64,000 bases of DNA from Diatrype stigma (Eukaryota; Ascomycota; Sordariomycetes; Xylariales; Diatrypaceae). Both the position numbers and the translations under genes were made by a program. This document shows positions 49,001 to 61,160 of the stretch, piece by piece. The DNA lies in NCBI GenBank assembly GCA_022225965.2, contig JAKJXP020000134.1, forward strand, positions 37,325 through 101,324. The letters run 5' to 3'. The notes below the pieces were generated by a model, which did not search any database, had not been told where the DNA came from, and saw only the letters and a list, made by a program, of their open reading frames with translations. Position 1 is the stretch's first letter, and each line of letters opens with the position of its first letter.

Positions 49001-52000
49001 TCGCCAAAGTGGACCTAGTGACAGTCCTTTGTGCATTTTCAATGCCTGATATGAATGTAATCTCAAGGAAGGTGGTTCTGACAGAAGATAGTAAGAGTCA
49101 GCTTTCGATCGCTTACGCAGTGAAGTGTTGCTGTTACACGAAGAGGAGTGCCATCGCCGATTTACGGTTACCAGGGGGTTCGAAAGCGCGAAAGTGAAGG
49201 ATCACCCATTAATAGCCGCGCGACTTATCATGCTTACTGTGCAGCAGCAGCAGCGGGCGTCGTATCACTTCTTAATATGTCTACTATTATTTGGCTCTGT
49301 GCGACGGTACCTCGCGGTTAATGGGAACTCACGTCGATTGTGACACTTTACCACAGCAACTATTCGCGCACCCCACAACGAGTTATAAGCTGAGAGTCGT
49401 CGGCCGCAGCTAAGCTAGTCCTCCACCCTTGGCATTCTCGGATGGCCAAGCACGTAGGATTCTGATAATGACATTGGTATCATATACCAGCCTTCGCAAT
49501 ATGTTCCCAGCCTCATCGAAGTGGACGAGCTCAAATGAGCGAATACCTGAGGCCGGTTCGAACTTGCTTTCCATGAGGGGCAGCTATGTTTCGCAGCGCA
49601 ATAATTGATCAGCTGGGGATGAAAGAGCGCATGCGCGGGATGATTGGCCAGCTCGGATGCCAATCCTTTTCTTTGCTTTTCTCCCAGCGAACTGTGATCC
49701 TCTCTGCTTGAGCCGCGCAGAACCGACGGAGGTATGCAAACTACGTAGTAACCCGTCCAGCCGACGTGGTATGTACCTGTTTGGTTCAGCTTATCCACCC
49801 CATCGCTTCGACCTCCTTCTGGCTTGGGGTATAAGCGGGATGATGGAGACAAAAGAGGGGAGGGTAGAACGGGGACAAGGTCCGGACTACAACCCCGGCT
49901 TCAATGGCGCTTCAGCCCAGCTGCCCAGACGCTGGGTGGCGAATCAAGCTCTTCGGGCATCGTACCCTGACCTCAAAAGGGGGGCGCTATCTCAGCCTCA
50001 CGCGCACGCGCAACCCTAACCCTAGCACGCACACATACACGCCCTCGGTGTTCGAATTCGACCAGTTATTCAGGCTCTTCGCTGTGTTTTGTAGTCTTTG
50101 CGTGGCTTGCTTAGAAGGGTGGGTGCGGAATCTTGTGGCGGCCACCTGCCAGCGTCGCAGTAGCGATTCAGAACCGGAAAGGGGGGCGGCCATATTGTCG
50201 CCATCCCGCTTCATTGCAACCCTAGAAGCGCTGATCCAGTTGCTCTTCAGAACGCCCTAGATCGACTGCCACTCGGCTGCGTCTCCATTGACGGGCGAAC
50301 AGGGCATCCTCTATCGCCCCCTCCCCCGGCCTTGGTGTGGTCATATAGTGGGCAATTGATAGTGAACATCTCGACACAGTTCTAGACTGAAAGGGGCGAC
50401 CTGAAAATTATAACTACACTAGAAAGGAGGATGAAGACTGTAATAAAGATATCGTGGTACCCCACATCTCAGTCGATCGCGGTCTATCTGGCCAGTCCAG
50501 ATTACTGCTGCAATTTGGTTCGGTGCCGAACCGTAAAAGCAACTCGGGCTTCACCCACTTGGGGCTAATCAGTACTTATCTCTTTGAGTTCTAGCATATG
50601 TTTTGTGCAATAGTTCAAAGAAGCTGACCTCGCGGCATCTTTCGCTACTACGAAACACTGTTGCCTATTCGATGCCCGTATGGAAGGCCTCCAAAACATG
50701 CGCAGCCCTTTCCCTTCTCTCGTCTGCCGTCTTCCTCATGATGATGGTGAGCTGACCAGGCCTGGCCAGCTGGCGCTGTCGGTTATGGTCTAGGTCTCTG
50801 AATATAGACATGTAGAGCAAGGTTACATAGGTCAGGAGCATATTGAGCTTTCTCGAGTTCAGGTGTAAGTAGTAAGGGTGAAGATGTGTAGAACCCTCCT
50901 AGAGGACCTCGTGGTAGCAAACTCGCTTGTCATTGCCTCTTTGACCCCGGTTAAAGCTCCTTCTGTTCAAGCATGCCAATGGTCAGCACGAATTATTGAG
51001 TTTCACCCCGTCAGCTTGTGGGGGCTCTTACCCTGACAAAAGAGACAATAGAAGTGGGCGAACTTGGTGGCGGATGTAGAGCTCTTCATCCAGTACATCC
51101 AAGCAATGCTAATCAACTCTCGATGTCATATCATCATGTAGGGGACGATATCCCTGACGCGGAATAATTTATAGCTCAGCCCGCACCATAATCGCACCAG
51201 AACGTACGTAGCTTTTCGCACGGAGTCCTATAGAGTCAAATACATTCAAGCGTCATGGATCTCATAAGTAAAAACCCTGTACCTACCATAGTAGCAGATC
51301 TGCATGTGAGACCCAGAACATCGTTCACGATGCTATTTAATCATCCAATCCCTTAATGAATACCTTAACAGACAGCAAATACGGTGTTCCCACTTTGATT
51401 ATGAGCAGCGTCCAGTTTCATAGCGATGAAATTTAGCTGTTTAGCTGGGCTCTTAGATAGGGGGTCACCAGTATGAGTACTTTCCTCTTATCAATATTCT
51501 GTGTGTACCACAAGAAGTTGAAACTCGTTAAAAACGCCCATGCTTACGGAGGATGTAGGCACTGCTGCTAAGGTTATTACGAAGCAGTGTGCATATCCTG
51601 ACACTATATATAAATTTAGACCCGTGTGTGTGTTGAAAACACTTCTGATTTGTCTAGCTGCCCAGCAATTCATTTAGAGCTCATCTATTTGAAGGCAACG
51701 TTTAGTTTTCACAGCAAGATATTGCAGCTTTGTATTACATAAGAAATGAAAGTAAACAATTTGTATATGGTACGAAGAGCTTCTACAGTATTATCTAGGT
51801 GTAAGGACTGGGCTAGTCATAATGAGTATCCAGATTTGGACAGAAAGACAAACGATCAAAAGTTACAATACCTCCTTAAGAACACTTCGCCCATAAAATA
51901 TTGCCTGATACCTTGACAACGTCCTGGACAACGAGAGAACACGGATTGAAATCAACCTTGTGGGCAGTTTAGCTTAGTGAAGTAGTACCAAACGTATCTG

Positions 52001-52566
52001 TTGTTATTCCGTATTCTGCTCAAACAACTGCGTTGAGCACTTCGAACTCCGATCCCTTAGAAGTACAGCCCAATTTTATCCCGGCCCAAGTATCTATAGA
52101 GCTGCCAACAATCAAGTTTTATCCAAGAAAGAACATAGGGTCGAGGGGCATCGACGCTTGGGTTCCCAACCAACCAACCGTCCCGTTCCATTGAACCCGC
52201 TCGTAAATTCCTTGCAACGCCTAAAAACCCCTGAATACCTTGCCCAAACCCATCGTTTTCCATGATATATCCCGAGCGACTGGAAACCTTTTGCTATCCT
52301 TTGTAATATCCGTCCGTATGAACTCCTGGCGCTCGAAACCTTTTCCCTTCCCATTACTCCTTGTCCCGTCGTAAGGTGTCGTTGTTACTGCAATTGCCGA
52401 CATGCCACCCCGTATGTACTTCCGTAGAGGCTCTACTCATGACTAAGTATCCATGCATCCATCCGGATAGCCATTTGCCAAGTTCGTGTTGATCGAGTCC
52501 GTTCTGATAACGTGAGCTTGGGTTTGTGAAGATGTTGCGCGTCACGAATATTGTCCGTCGCCTTTC
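46014..52566. other. Gene desert downstream of the zinc-finger gene
   Basis: About 6.5 kb with no intact gene. Possible decayed fragments: a + strand frame ending near 46784 with a DYNGDGSIDFVYV-like motif, and a - strand 74-codon frame at 47571-47347. A telomere-like CAACCCTAACCCTAGC lies near 50012. Frames at 52057-52560 overlap one another in three phases and probably lie in the 3' region of the zinc-finger gene. The rest shows nothing recognisable. Confidence 0.45.
46650..46784 (+). pseudogene. Possible FG-GAP/VCBS-like gene fragment
   Basis: One frame reads ASIFQTVTQQAS then KLYDYNGDGSIDFVYVETR and stops at a TGA near 46784. D-x-N-G-D-G-x-x-D is the calcium-binding core of FG-GAP/VCBS repeats. 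No start codon or continuation is found upstream in frame, so this would be a fragment. The motif is short and may be chance. Confidence 0.25.
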
Positions 52567-54049
52567 TCATGTAGCCTCCTCCTTCACGGTCCGCCCGGAG
52601 GCCGTCGTCCCATCCATTTCCATCTTGACTTCGTCGTTATCCTTCGCTCCATGCTGCGAGTCCTGTCCGTTCCCGCAACCTTTCACCAACCGATGACGCT
52701 TCGAATTCGTTAGCTAGATAATCCCGTACGTAGAGTCCCGACGGACGAGGGACTTTGTTTTGCTATCCTTGGAGGCAAGAATAAAAACACCCCTTGCAAA
52801 AACGGGACGCGAGAATAATTAGAAGAAACATACCTTGAGAGCATCTTTCCTTGAGAAGCTTTTCTCACAGTGTCCGCAGGGGAACGGTTTTACCGCAAGA
52901 TGTATTTTCTTGTGCCTCTTCAAATCGTGGTTTCGGTTGAACGACTGGGGGCACTCGTCGCACTTGAAAGGCCGGTCCTGCTGAGGGGGCTGTAGACTGT
53001 GATGGAGCATCCCATGTGGGCCTAGATGGTGTCCGTAGCCCGGTGGCATCGAATGCATGCCGGGGCCGCCCACCAGCGTCATCTGCCCCCCCGGGTTCGC
53101 CATGTTCGAAAGCACTGCACCTCCCATGACGGATGGCAGCCCCTGGTAGCCGCCGTATTGTCGATTGTGATAGGGTGGTGGTGCTTGCATCTGCGAGTGG
53201 TGTGAGCTGAGAGCCGGTATCCCCCTCGACATCGCCCCTGTCGTTGGCGATGGCTGCTGCGAGGAAGGGTGAGGTGGGGCAAACGACGGATACGACTGGT
53301 GGGTTGCTGAAGACGAAGAGTTCATGTAGTTCGGTGTTGGAGGCCCTCGCGAGTAATTATCTGATGGTGCCGCAGTAGACGACGTGGGGGGATGGGAAGC
53401 TGGCGCTTGGGAACTTAGAACATGACTTTGCAGATGTTGATGGTGTGATGGCTGAGGGTAGTGATTTGAATGGTTTGAGCTTCCCTGTGGCATGGGTAAA
53501 GGGTACGAGGGCGATATGCTGTCATACTGCTGTGTTAATCCGTCTGTCGTCGCTGGCGATTGCGTGTTCCTCCCCTGATACCCGTTGCCTGTGGGTGAGA
53601 ATACGGGCCGACCAAAGTTGGGCTGCATGAGCCCAGACTGCCCAGGGGTATTCATCGAAGTATACGTGTATGATGCGCCGCCCGGTAAAGGCCAGCTGCC
53701 CTGCGGGTTATATGAAGTGATGCTAGCCTGTGAGCTTTGCGAGCTTCCACTATTGATACCGGCTGAAAGTGGGCTTAAACTTTCAGTTCCGGAGACTCCT
53801 AGCATGGGGGTTAGTTCTTCACCCTTGACAAGGGGTTAGGACTACATCTGTAATCAAGAAAAGCAGTCCTCTTCAATCCAAGATGGGACATATCAGGGAG
53901 ATAGGAGTGTAATGCAAGTACGGTAATATCTTACTCGGAATTTGATGTATGTCCAAAGGTAGGTTAGGAGGAGGGAGCTGAAAGTGAGGAAGACTGCCTG
54001 CTGCTGGTCTGCGCGAGGAGAAGCTATGCACGGCAGTTTCCATGCTCAT
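52567..54049 (-). CDS. C2H2 zinc-finger transcription factor, 409 aa
   Basis: Three exons, 54049-53935, 53816-52834 and 52698-52567, give 409 aa. Introns are 118 nt (TCCTAAC branch site) and 135 nt (GCTAAC branch). The N-terminal 300 residues are low-complexity, rich in Ser, Pro, Gln, His and Gly, as in activation or interaction regions. Zinc finger 1 is at about 320-344 (Cys324, Cys327, His340, His344). Finger 2, at about 348-374, is C2HC-like: Cys352, Cys355 and His368, with Cys374 from RHRLVKGC. That last part is encoded only by exon 3. A reading without it truncates the second finger at DALK. A short acidic tail follows. The start was chosen at MSMETAVHSFSSRRP; the next Met two codons on is equally good. 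Nuclear regulator by family; targets unknown. Confidence 0.85.
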
Positions 54050-55960
54050 CTCTTTCCCAAGAATATTGATTTTCCAGCCACTGAGTCCTACTACTAGCCC
54101 AGAGGCAAGTAGTTCTTCCCTCGTATAGCTCGTCGTGCGCGTGGGTGTAGTTAGCGTAGATGTGAATGATTGACGCAACAAATCTCTCCAGTTTCTTTAG
54201 TGTAAGTAGGTACGGGCTGCTTGAACAGCGTTCAGCTCAGGGCAGTTTTGATATCAGAGCCTATATTTTTGATTCTATGCCGTGAAAGCTTTCGTTGTTG
54301 ACGTATAGAGTTCAAGTTGTCGTCGGTAGGGATGGTTGTCTGAATTTGGTATCGTCCGAAGTTGTCAAGAGCATCGGGATGTCGAGACTAGCTAAACGTC
54401 GTTGCGACCGGCCCCCAAATATGTTGATGGAAGCAAGTAGGGTTGAATCTCTAAGGTCACAATATGGAGACGTGATTCCTTGGGCGATTGGGCTCACGAG
54501 AATTAAGGTAAGTAAGGTTGCGTGGTGGAGACAACGTCGATCCCAGATGGCTTGCCGGGAGGCGGCGCCTAGGGGTTATATGTGAATAAATGGAGTAGGT
54601 ATGGGCGACAGGAGAACCCTGGCAGCCTGGCAAGCGGCCCCGGGCTGGTCTGTGTAATACCAAGAAATGCTCTCCTTTTCTGCTTTTTCCCTCCTGAAGC
54701 TAAGCTGATCGCTAGGCTTCCGGGGGAGGCCGCTTGAGACCTCTAGTTAGCTGGGGGAAGCTTTTCCCACTAAGGGGAATCTCAATACGCTTTTGAGATG
54801 ACCCAGACTAAGAGCAAGGGCTAGTTCACGTCACCCCCTAGATTTAGCTCGATGGGCTGAAGGGAGCTACTGCTAGGCTTGCAGTTCGAGACTTTTTTTT
54901 AACTCGTCCGATGAGGGGGGGAGGTGTGGACTCGTGTTTAGTGCGGAGCGGGTTGGCAAGCCAGGTAGTAGATCTGGCTAATCCAGGCTGCAGGTAGAGC
55001 TACCTTGATAGATATTCATGTACAATTGGCGCCCTACTTAGACCACCTTCGGGGAAAGCTTTTGGATCAAAGACAAACCCTGTTTTTTTGTATGCAGTTT
55101 TGTTTCTTTCCTCCCCTCACTCACTCACTAAAAGCCGTCCTTACGCACGAAACAGGCGAGAATTCTGCCGTCGTTACCCTACACGAAGTAGAACTGTGTA
55201 AGATCAATGACAACTGCGAGTCGGTCTTCTAAGTACTGCAATCCTCTTCTGCCATGGGCGACTGTCAGAAAGGCTCTTTCCAAGGAATGGAGGGGGATAT
55301 TCTTAGGGCTACACGGAGGGAAGTCAAGATAAGCGCAGAATAGGATCAATGCGAGCAAGGGAGGTATACTTCACCAGATCAAAGGCGGAGGGCAATCTGG
55401 CTTCCACTCATCTGAGGCGGGAAGGACACCGGCTGGTTGGAACTGGGGAACGGGCAAGATGGTAACCAAGTCGAATGGCACGAATAGCAGTAGAGATAGC
55501 AGCCGTGGTGGTAGCAGTGGTGTGTAGGTTATGGGTTATGGGGAGGATGTGTTTCCGGGATGCCCATGAACATGCAAGACTATTGTCAAATAAGGAATGG
55601 GGCGCTGTCAGAGGGAGACCACCACGGACCTGACCAGGCTAGTCAGATCGTGGGAGGGAAAGAGGCTAGAACCCTGCTTCTCCTTGGCAACCCTCCACGT
55701 CGTCAATGTACCCAGGATTCCGGGATTCGATGTTCCCAGGTACCTATAATGGCCCGGTCTTATTACTGCTGCTTATGACAAAGCTGTGTTATACTCCCAT
55801 TGGACTCGTATATGAGGACTACAGATCAGTGCAAGAACCAGAGCCTAGGTGTAGCTCCCTACAATCCCCGAATCCTCCCCAACCTCTATACACCGTGCAA
55901 CCGATGTGACACAAGCCCCTAAACATGTATCAAAAGGGACTAAGCCAGATATGTAGGTGT

Positions 55961-56000
55961 AGAGATGTAGAGATGGAGAGATGGAGAGATGGAGAGATGG
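55961..56000 (+). repeat. 8-bp tandem array (GATGGAGA)n
   Basis: Four to five purine-rich units, the first variant (GATGTAGA). Intergenic. Confidence 0.85.
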
Positions 56001-56502
56001 AATCTTGATTGAGCAGTAGATAGCTATGCCCGACCTAGCCCGACCTGGCCACATCTCTCGAAGTCGATCGCGAGACGAGACCTATTAATGTTAATTTGCA
56101 TACGTGTCCCAGGAGGCATGTACAAGCTATGTAAGTGAGCAGAAGTAATCGCGTCCAGCTGGAATCGATTGATTCTGACATGGCTGTATGGACACGCTAG
56201 TGGCGGGATATCTTCCTCATTCATTCGTACATATGCACCGCTATATACCGCTGTATACCGCTATATAACTGTAGATGAGGCAGGAGAAAAAGAATAGATG
56301 TACCACATTGGCAGGGCGCTTTTCTGCCCATTTCATATATAGATGTATCCTGACGTGTGCATGCGGTTATATACCTGTGGCAGACAGAACCATTCAACCT
56401 GATCTCTGCATAACATACCATTCTTACGTGACAGTACATTAATTAGTTCGGCCTGCTCGCGACGTAGACGCTGATTACCTGCCTACCTATTTGCCTGCCT
56501 GG

Positions 56503-56550
56503 CATAGCACCTGACATAGCACCTGATATAGCGCCTGACATAGCGCCTGA
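56503..56550 (+). repeat. 12-bp tandem array, four copies
   Basis: Units CATAGCACCTGA, CATAGCACCTGA, TATAGCGCCTGA and CATAGCGCCTGA in register, differing only by transitions. Intergenic. Confidence 0.92.
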
Positions 56551-59500
56551 CAGTACTACAGCAGTCCAGGTAGGAAGTCGGTAGTCAGGCATGTTGTAGT
56601 CTAGTAATTGCCTGGCTAGGGTGCGAATACATGCTTCGTACTTCGTAGTAATCGCCCCTTGTCAACGTCCCATTGAGCAGGGGAAGGGAGGAGGCTATGA
56701 TCGCTCGGCTGCCAATCCGCATCTGATCCATGCAACCACGGAAACCGATGAGATGCAGAATGGAAATACTCCGCCAGTCCGCCGGTTCTCCAGCCGAATG
56801 AGATTGGGCGAAGGTGAATGAACGAATGAACATCTGGGTTCAGTGTTTCAAAACATTGAAGGGCTCAGACTCAATACAATGTCAGGTTCGCTTGCTATTG
56901 GGTAGCCAGGTGTGGAATATTCCAAAAACGGACAAATGTCCTTGCTACATTGCATGTATGTTGTATGTAAAGGAGGACAGAGAAATCCAATACATCATCA
57001 AATATCTAATATCTAGTAGTAATAACCAATTCTAGTCAATTGTATTGAGACTGTTCTGTTGATGTATGTACATAATGTACGAAGTCCGAGCCCCCCCAGA
57101 AGTATGTACCTCGGTTCCAGTCTTCCAGTGTTAGCTTCGACTGGCCTGGGAGCATCGCGCATGGAGTGCGGATCTTGCACCAGGGAACAGTGGGCTTCAA
57201 ATCGTTTCCGCGTCCCGCTAAGCACACATCGACCCTTGTATCTTCAAGGATCCTGGTCTTCGATTCCGCTCTTTGGCCCGATATAGTTTAGTGGTCCCAT
57301 CAGCTGAAGTTTAGGTTTGGTAGATTGTATGTATTGTACGATGTACATACAATACCCACTGCCAGGTCTGCCAGGATGAATGCCAGCTCTGGTGCATTGA
57401 GAATCAGATCCAGAGTTGAGCACGCTGCATACAACATACATCATACACCAACCATACACATGTAAGTAACCTGGAAGTATGTACTGCCAACCTTGGAAGT
57501 TCAGTTATACTGCAAATGCTACCTACCTACTACATATATCACCTACATAATCCACAGCACAGCATAACCCCACTGAGGCTCGGGTCGGAGATGCAATTGA
57601 CAAGGGCTCCTCATCGGTTCCAAGATGTTGAGAACTGTGTCATGAATCGGAAAGGCAGATCTCACCCTGCCTGCCCTGTTTACCTGCTACCTATACGGCT
57701 GTCATGATATAACGGTAGGATCGAACCATGTGCTGAGATAACTGACACATAAAGTAGATGTGTAAGCACGCGATAGAGGCCTTGTTGTCAGGGAAGCTGG
57801 TTCAGCTATCCAGATATACGTGGATGAAGGCCCCCAACCTATTGACACTTGGGTTATACGTATACGCAGATGCCGTGGAACTCGGAAACTTACCTAGGTA
57901 TCTTGACAGGCCCCATGGACAACTAACGGGCAACAGTACATAGGTAACGGTCTGTTAGGTAAATGGAAGCTGGAGCTACTTAGGTCCGGGTATGCCTTTT
58001 CCCATTGTCAGCCGGTGTCGGGATTGCCAGGCTGCCAGGTCGTATTACGTAGTGGGCATTTCTTTCACTCGCATCTCGCATCACTAATCTCGCTTTGGAT
58101 GGCACTCTCCCCTTCAATCTTCGATGTGTGTAAGAGCTGGAGTGTTGACATCTTGGTAATTGCCTGGGCCGCAGACAACGTGGCCCTAAGCCCATCTGCT
58201 TGCAACAATGTTCTGCATGGGCGATCAGACCCGGAAAGTGAGAACACTGAAAGTGCAGCTCGCGTCAGATACATACGTGCATAACGTTATGGTGTGTGGT
58301 GGAAGGATGGCTTTACCTGATGCTGTGATAAACACCTGCGTTTTACTGTGCCCCCAATTGCCCCAGCCGCTCCTTCGCATTCGCATACAAAAGGGCCAAA
58401 TTCATTAATAAATCATAAGCTTTGTCATAAGCTTGCGAGCCAAATGGGTGGTGCATTTCAGTGCGGACAGACGACCGGGCGATTAATAAGTCTCGAGTTT
58501 CATACTAAAAGACCCCGATTGCCCCTCCTCGCTAAACATCGACGTCTAAACGAAGTTGCCTCCCACAGCTACGCGGCCGATACAATGGACAGCTGAAATG
58601 CAATTAAGCCTACCGGTCACCCGATATAGGTGGTCCGAATATATCATTCAACTTTCCTCGGGCGATGTGATCGATGTCGTAGAAATATTCGAACACGGAG
58701 GAAAAGTCACACCGTCTGACACTTCAGTGCCTCCATTTTTAGAGCAACACACACACACACCCACCCCCCGCATCCCAAAGAAAGAGGGAGAGAGAGGAAA
58801 CATCCCCCCACTGTTACGATGTGGCACAATCTGACTTCGCGACCACCACGATCTCACTCACAGAAGGTCGGACGTCGGAATACGATGTTGCTGCAACGCT
58901 GCATCTGTCGCTTTGATTCGATCCAAAGTTACTTCGCGCATCCCAGAAACAGGAAATTCCTTCCATTTGCTCAATATTATCTTCGTTATTGCTGCCTCTC
59001 GCTGTAACCCCTTGACCAGGACGTATGTCGGGCGAGCAAATTACTTTCATCCATTCCATCCCCTTGACTTCCCGACCACTTAGGTTTGTCTGAAGTTGAT
59101 TGACTTTTACCAACATAGGTTACGTATGCTTGGATTATGCAGTTACATTGTAGATAGAGTATTGTACGTAACAACCATCCCATCACTTCGGAACTCATTT
59201 CGTTTCATGAAGTATGTACATGGATGAAATCTTTGTAACTCCCTAGGCGGCCTCATGGAATGATATCATCGAAGATGAAGCCAATCATATCATGGACGCG
59301 AGTCTCATAAATCTAAATTTAGCATTCCATTATAAAGATTATTGCGACGACCTGCTAATACTTACCGGCATTCCAGGCGCAGGCAGGCCATTCATTCACT
59401 TCAGTCATGTTCAGTCTTAGGGGTTCTTCCACATATCTCCGTCTACCACATGCTGTTATGGGCTAGGAGCCTAGGACCCCCTCGACAACCCTCATGCGAT

Positions 59501-60875
59501 AAGAAGCTATTTTCAAATGAACCCTCGGCGATTGGTGCGATTCCATCCAGTGGGCAGATCATTGAACGATTCGCGAAAGATTGCGAGCAGAGACTTCGCG
59601 GTCTAGACAACTTTATTTATGTAGGTAGGTAAGGGTTAACTTTTAGAGACCCCGTTCGACGGCATCTAGACCTGAATCGGTTTGGTGGCCCCAGACGGAG
59701 AGCTGGTGGCGCAAACTCCAGGACCCCAGGACATGGCTAAGCATCTATGTGGCGTAAACAAGGTTGATGGGCGGCCTGCACTTCATCTATCTCTTGGTTC
59801 TCTTCCGCCGTCCGGACTTAGCTGACTAACCCCATATTGGCTAACTAGATTTCCTATGTGTATTACTAGGTACATAGGTAGACTGGTAGCTACTTAGCTA
59901 TGTGACTATGTATGCCCGTTGAAGAACAATTCGGAATCGTAGCAGGTACTCTTACAGAGTTTGACTTCTGCAAGAACTCAAGATCACGGCACCACCCCTT
60001 CTCTCTAATCATCCGTGTGTATACTTGCAGAGTGCAGAGTAATGTAAGTAAGGGCTCGTCCGTTCATCCTGCCCTAGCAGCAAGTACGAAGATAGCAAGC
60101 AGCACCAGCAGCAGCAGCCAGCATCGTGTAATCCCATAGCCTTCCTTACTAAAGGGCGAGTAAGCCGCCTTATGTAGTAGATATCGTTCGGGATGCTCAC
60201 TGCCCAGTCGTAAGCCAGGCTCACCCTGCTGTTTCTTGTGCGAGGGTCGGTCTGTAAGAGGCCACACGATTATGATCCTGAAGGGTGATAACAACCATGA
60301 TGACGACAAGCCGAGGGGCGGAATGCGCTCACTCTGGCTGCGTGTGGATGCGGTGAAACCACCAACGTTCATTCAGTACCGCGGCGCGGAAGGTTGTGGT
60401 CGATTGACTGTATCAATGTATGTGACTGGCGATATATTGTGCGAGGTTAACATGCAGTTATTGATACTTACTTATTATGAGCCTGCTTAGGCTACGCCGC
60501 TACGCTGCCGAGTCAGACCACGCAACGGGATCCGGCCGGTTGGTCAGAAGACATCAAATGCTGAGCGAGGTAAAGCTATAGTTAGGCAACAACTTCATGT
60601 GCGAAATTCCATGTGTTCATGTGTTGCTAAGATGTGAATAGGAAAACCGACAATTGCATCTCATTGACGGTTCCCGGCCTTGGCCGCCAACCCCACGAGC
60701 TTGGCGCACTACTTAGTTCAATCTCCAAGGGACCCTGGGAGGCGGTCTAGACTCACTTATGGGCATACCGTAGGCAGCTATGTATGTACTGTAGATACTC
60801 CTGGTCAGTTAAGTCGCTCTCTAGCGCTCAGTCAAGATCAGCTTTGGATACTGTACCCAAGCACCGAGGTCGAAT

Positions 60876-60899
60876 ATACATACATACATACATACATAC
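60876..60899 (+). repeat. Tetranucleotide microsatellite (ATAC)6
   Basis: Six ATAC units, merging on the right into CTACATATT. Confidence 0.9.
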
Positions 60900-61143
60900 C
60901 TACATATTTGCACTTACAGACGGAGCCATGACAGCGGAAATGCAGCTCCTGGTTTGACTACGGACTCCCTTGGTAATTAATCATCAGAATACCAATTCCG
61001 CTTCGTCACATCCGTGATCAAGATGCTGCACACGACTTGGCTTCCTGACCTGACAAAGAGGTTCCACGACACACCATCCTGTTCACATATATCTGCGCCC
61101 GCTGTGTCTATTCCACGTAGGTAGTTATCGACAGCCGGCCAGG

Positions 61144-61160
61144 CACACACACACACACAC
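61144..61160 (+). repeat. Dinucleotide microsatellite (CA)8
   Basis: Alternating CA run of 17 bases. A shorter CA run occurs near 58745-58760. Confidence 0.9.

Noticed and set aside
50005..50030. Telomere-like CCCTAACCCTA (and a similar one near 24071)
   Set aside because: Only about two units each; too short to claim an interstitial telomere.
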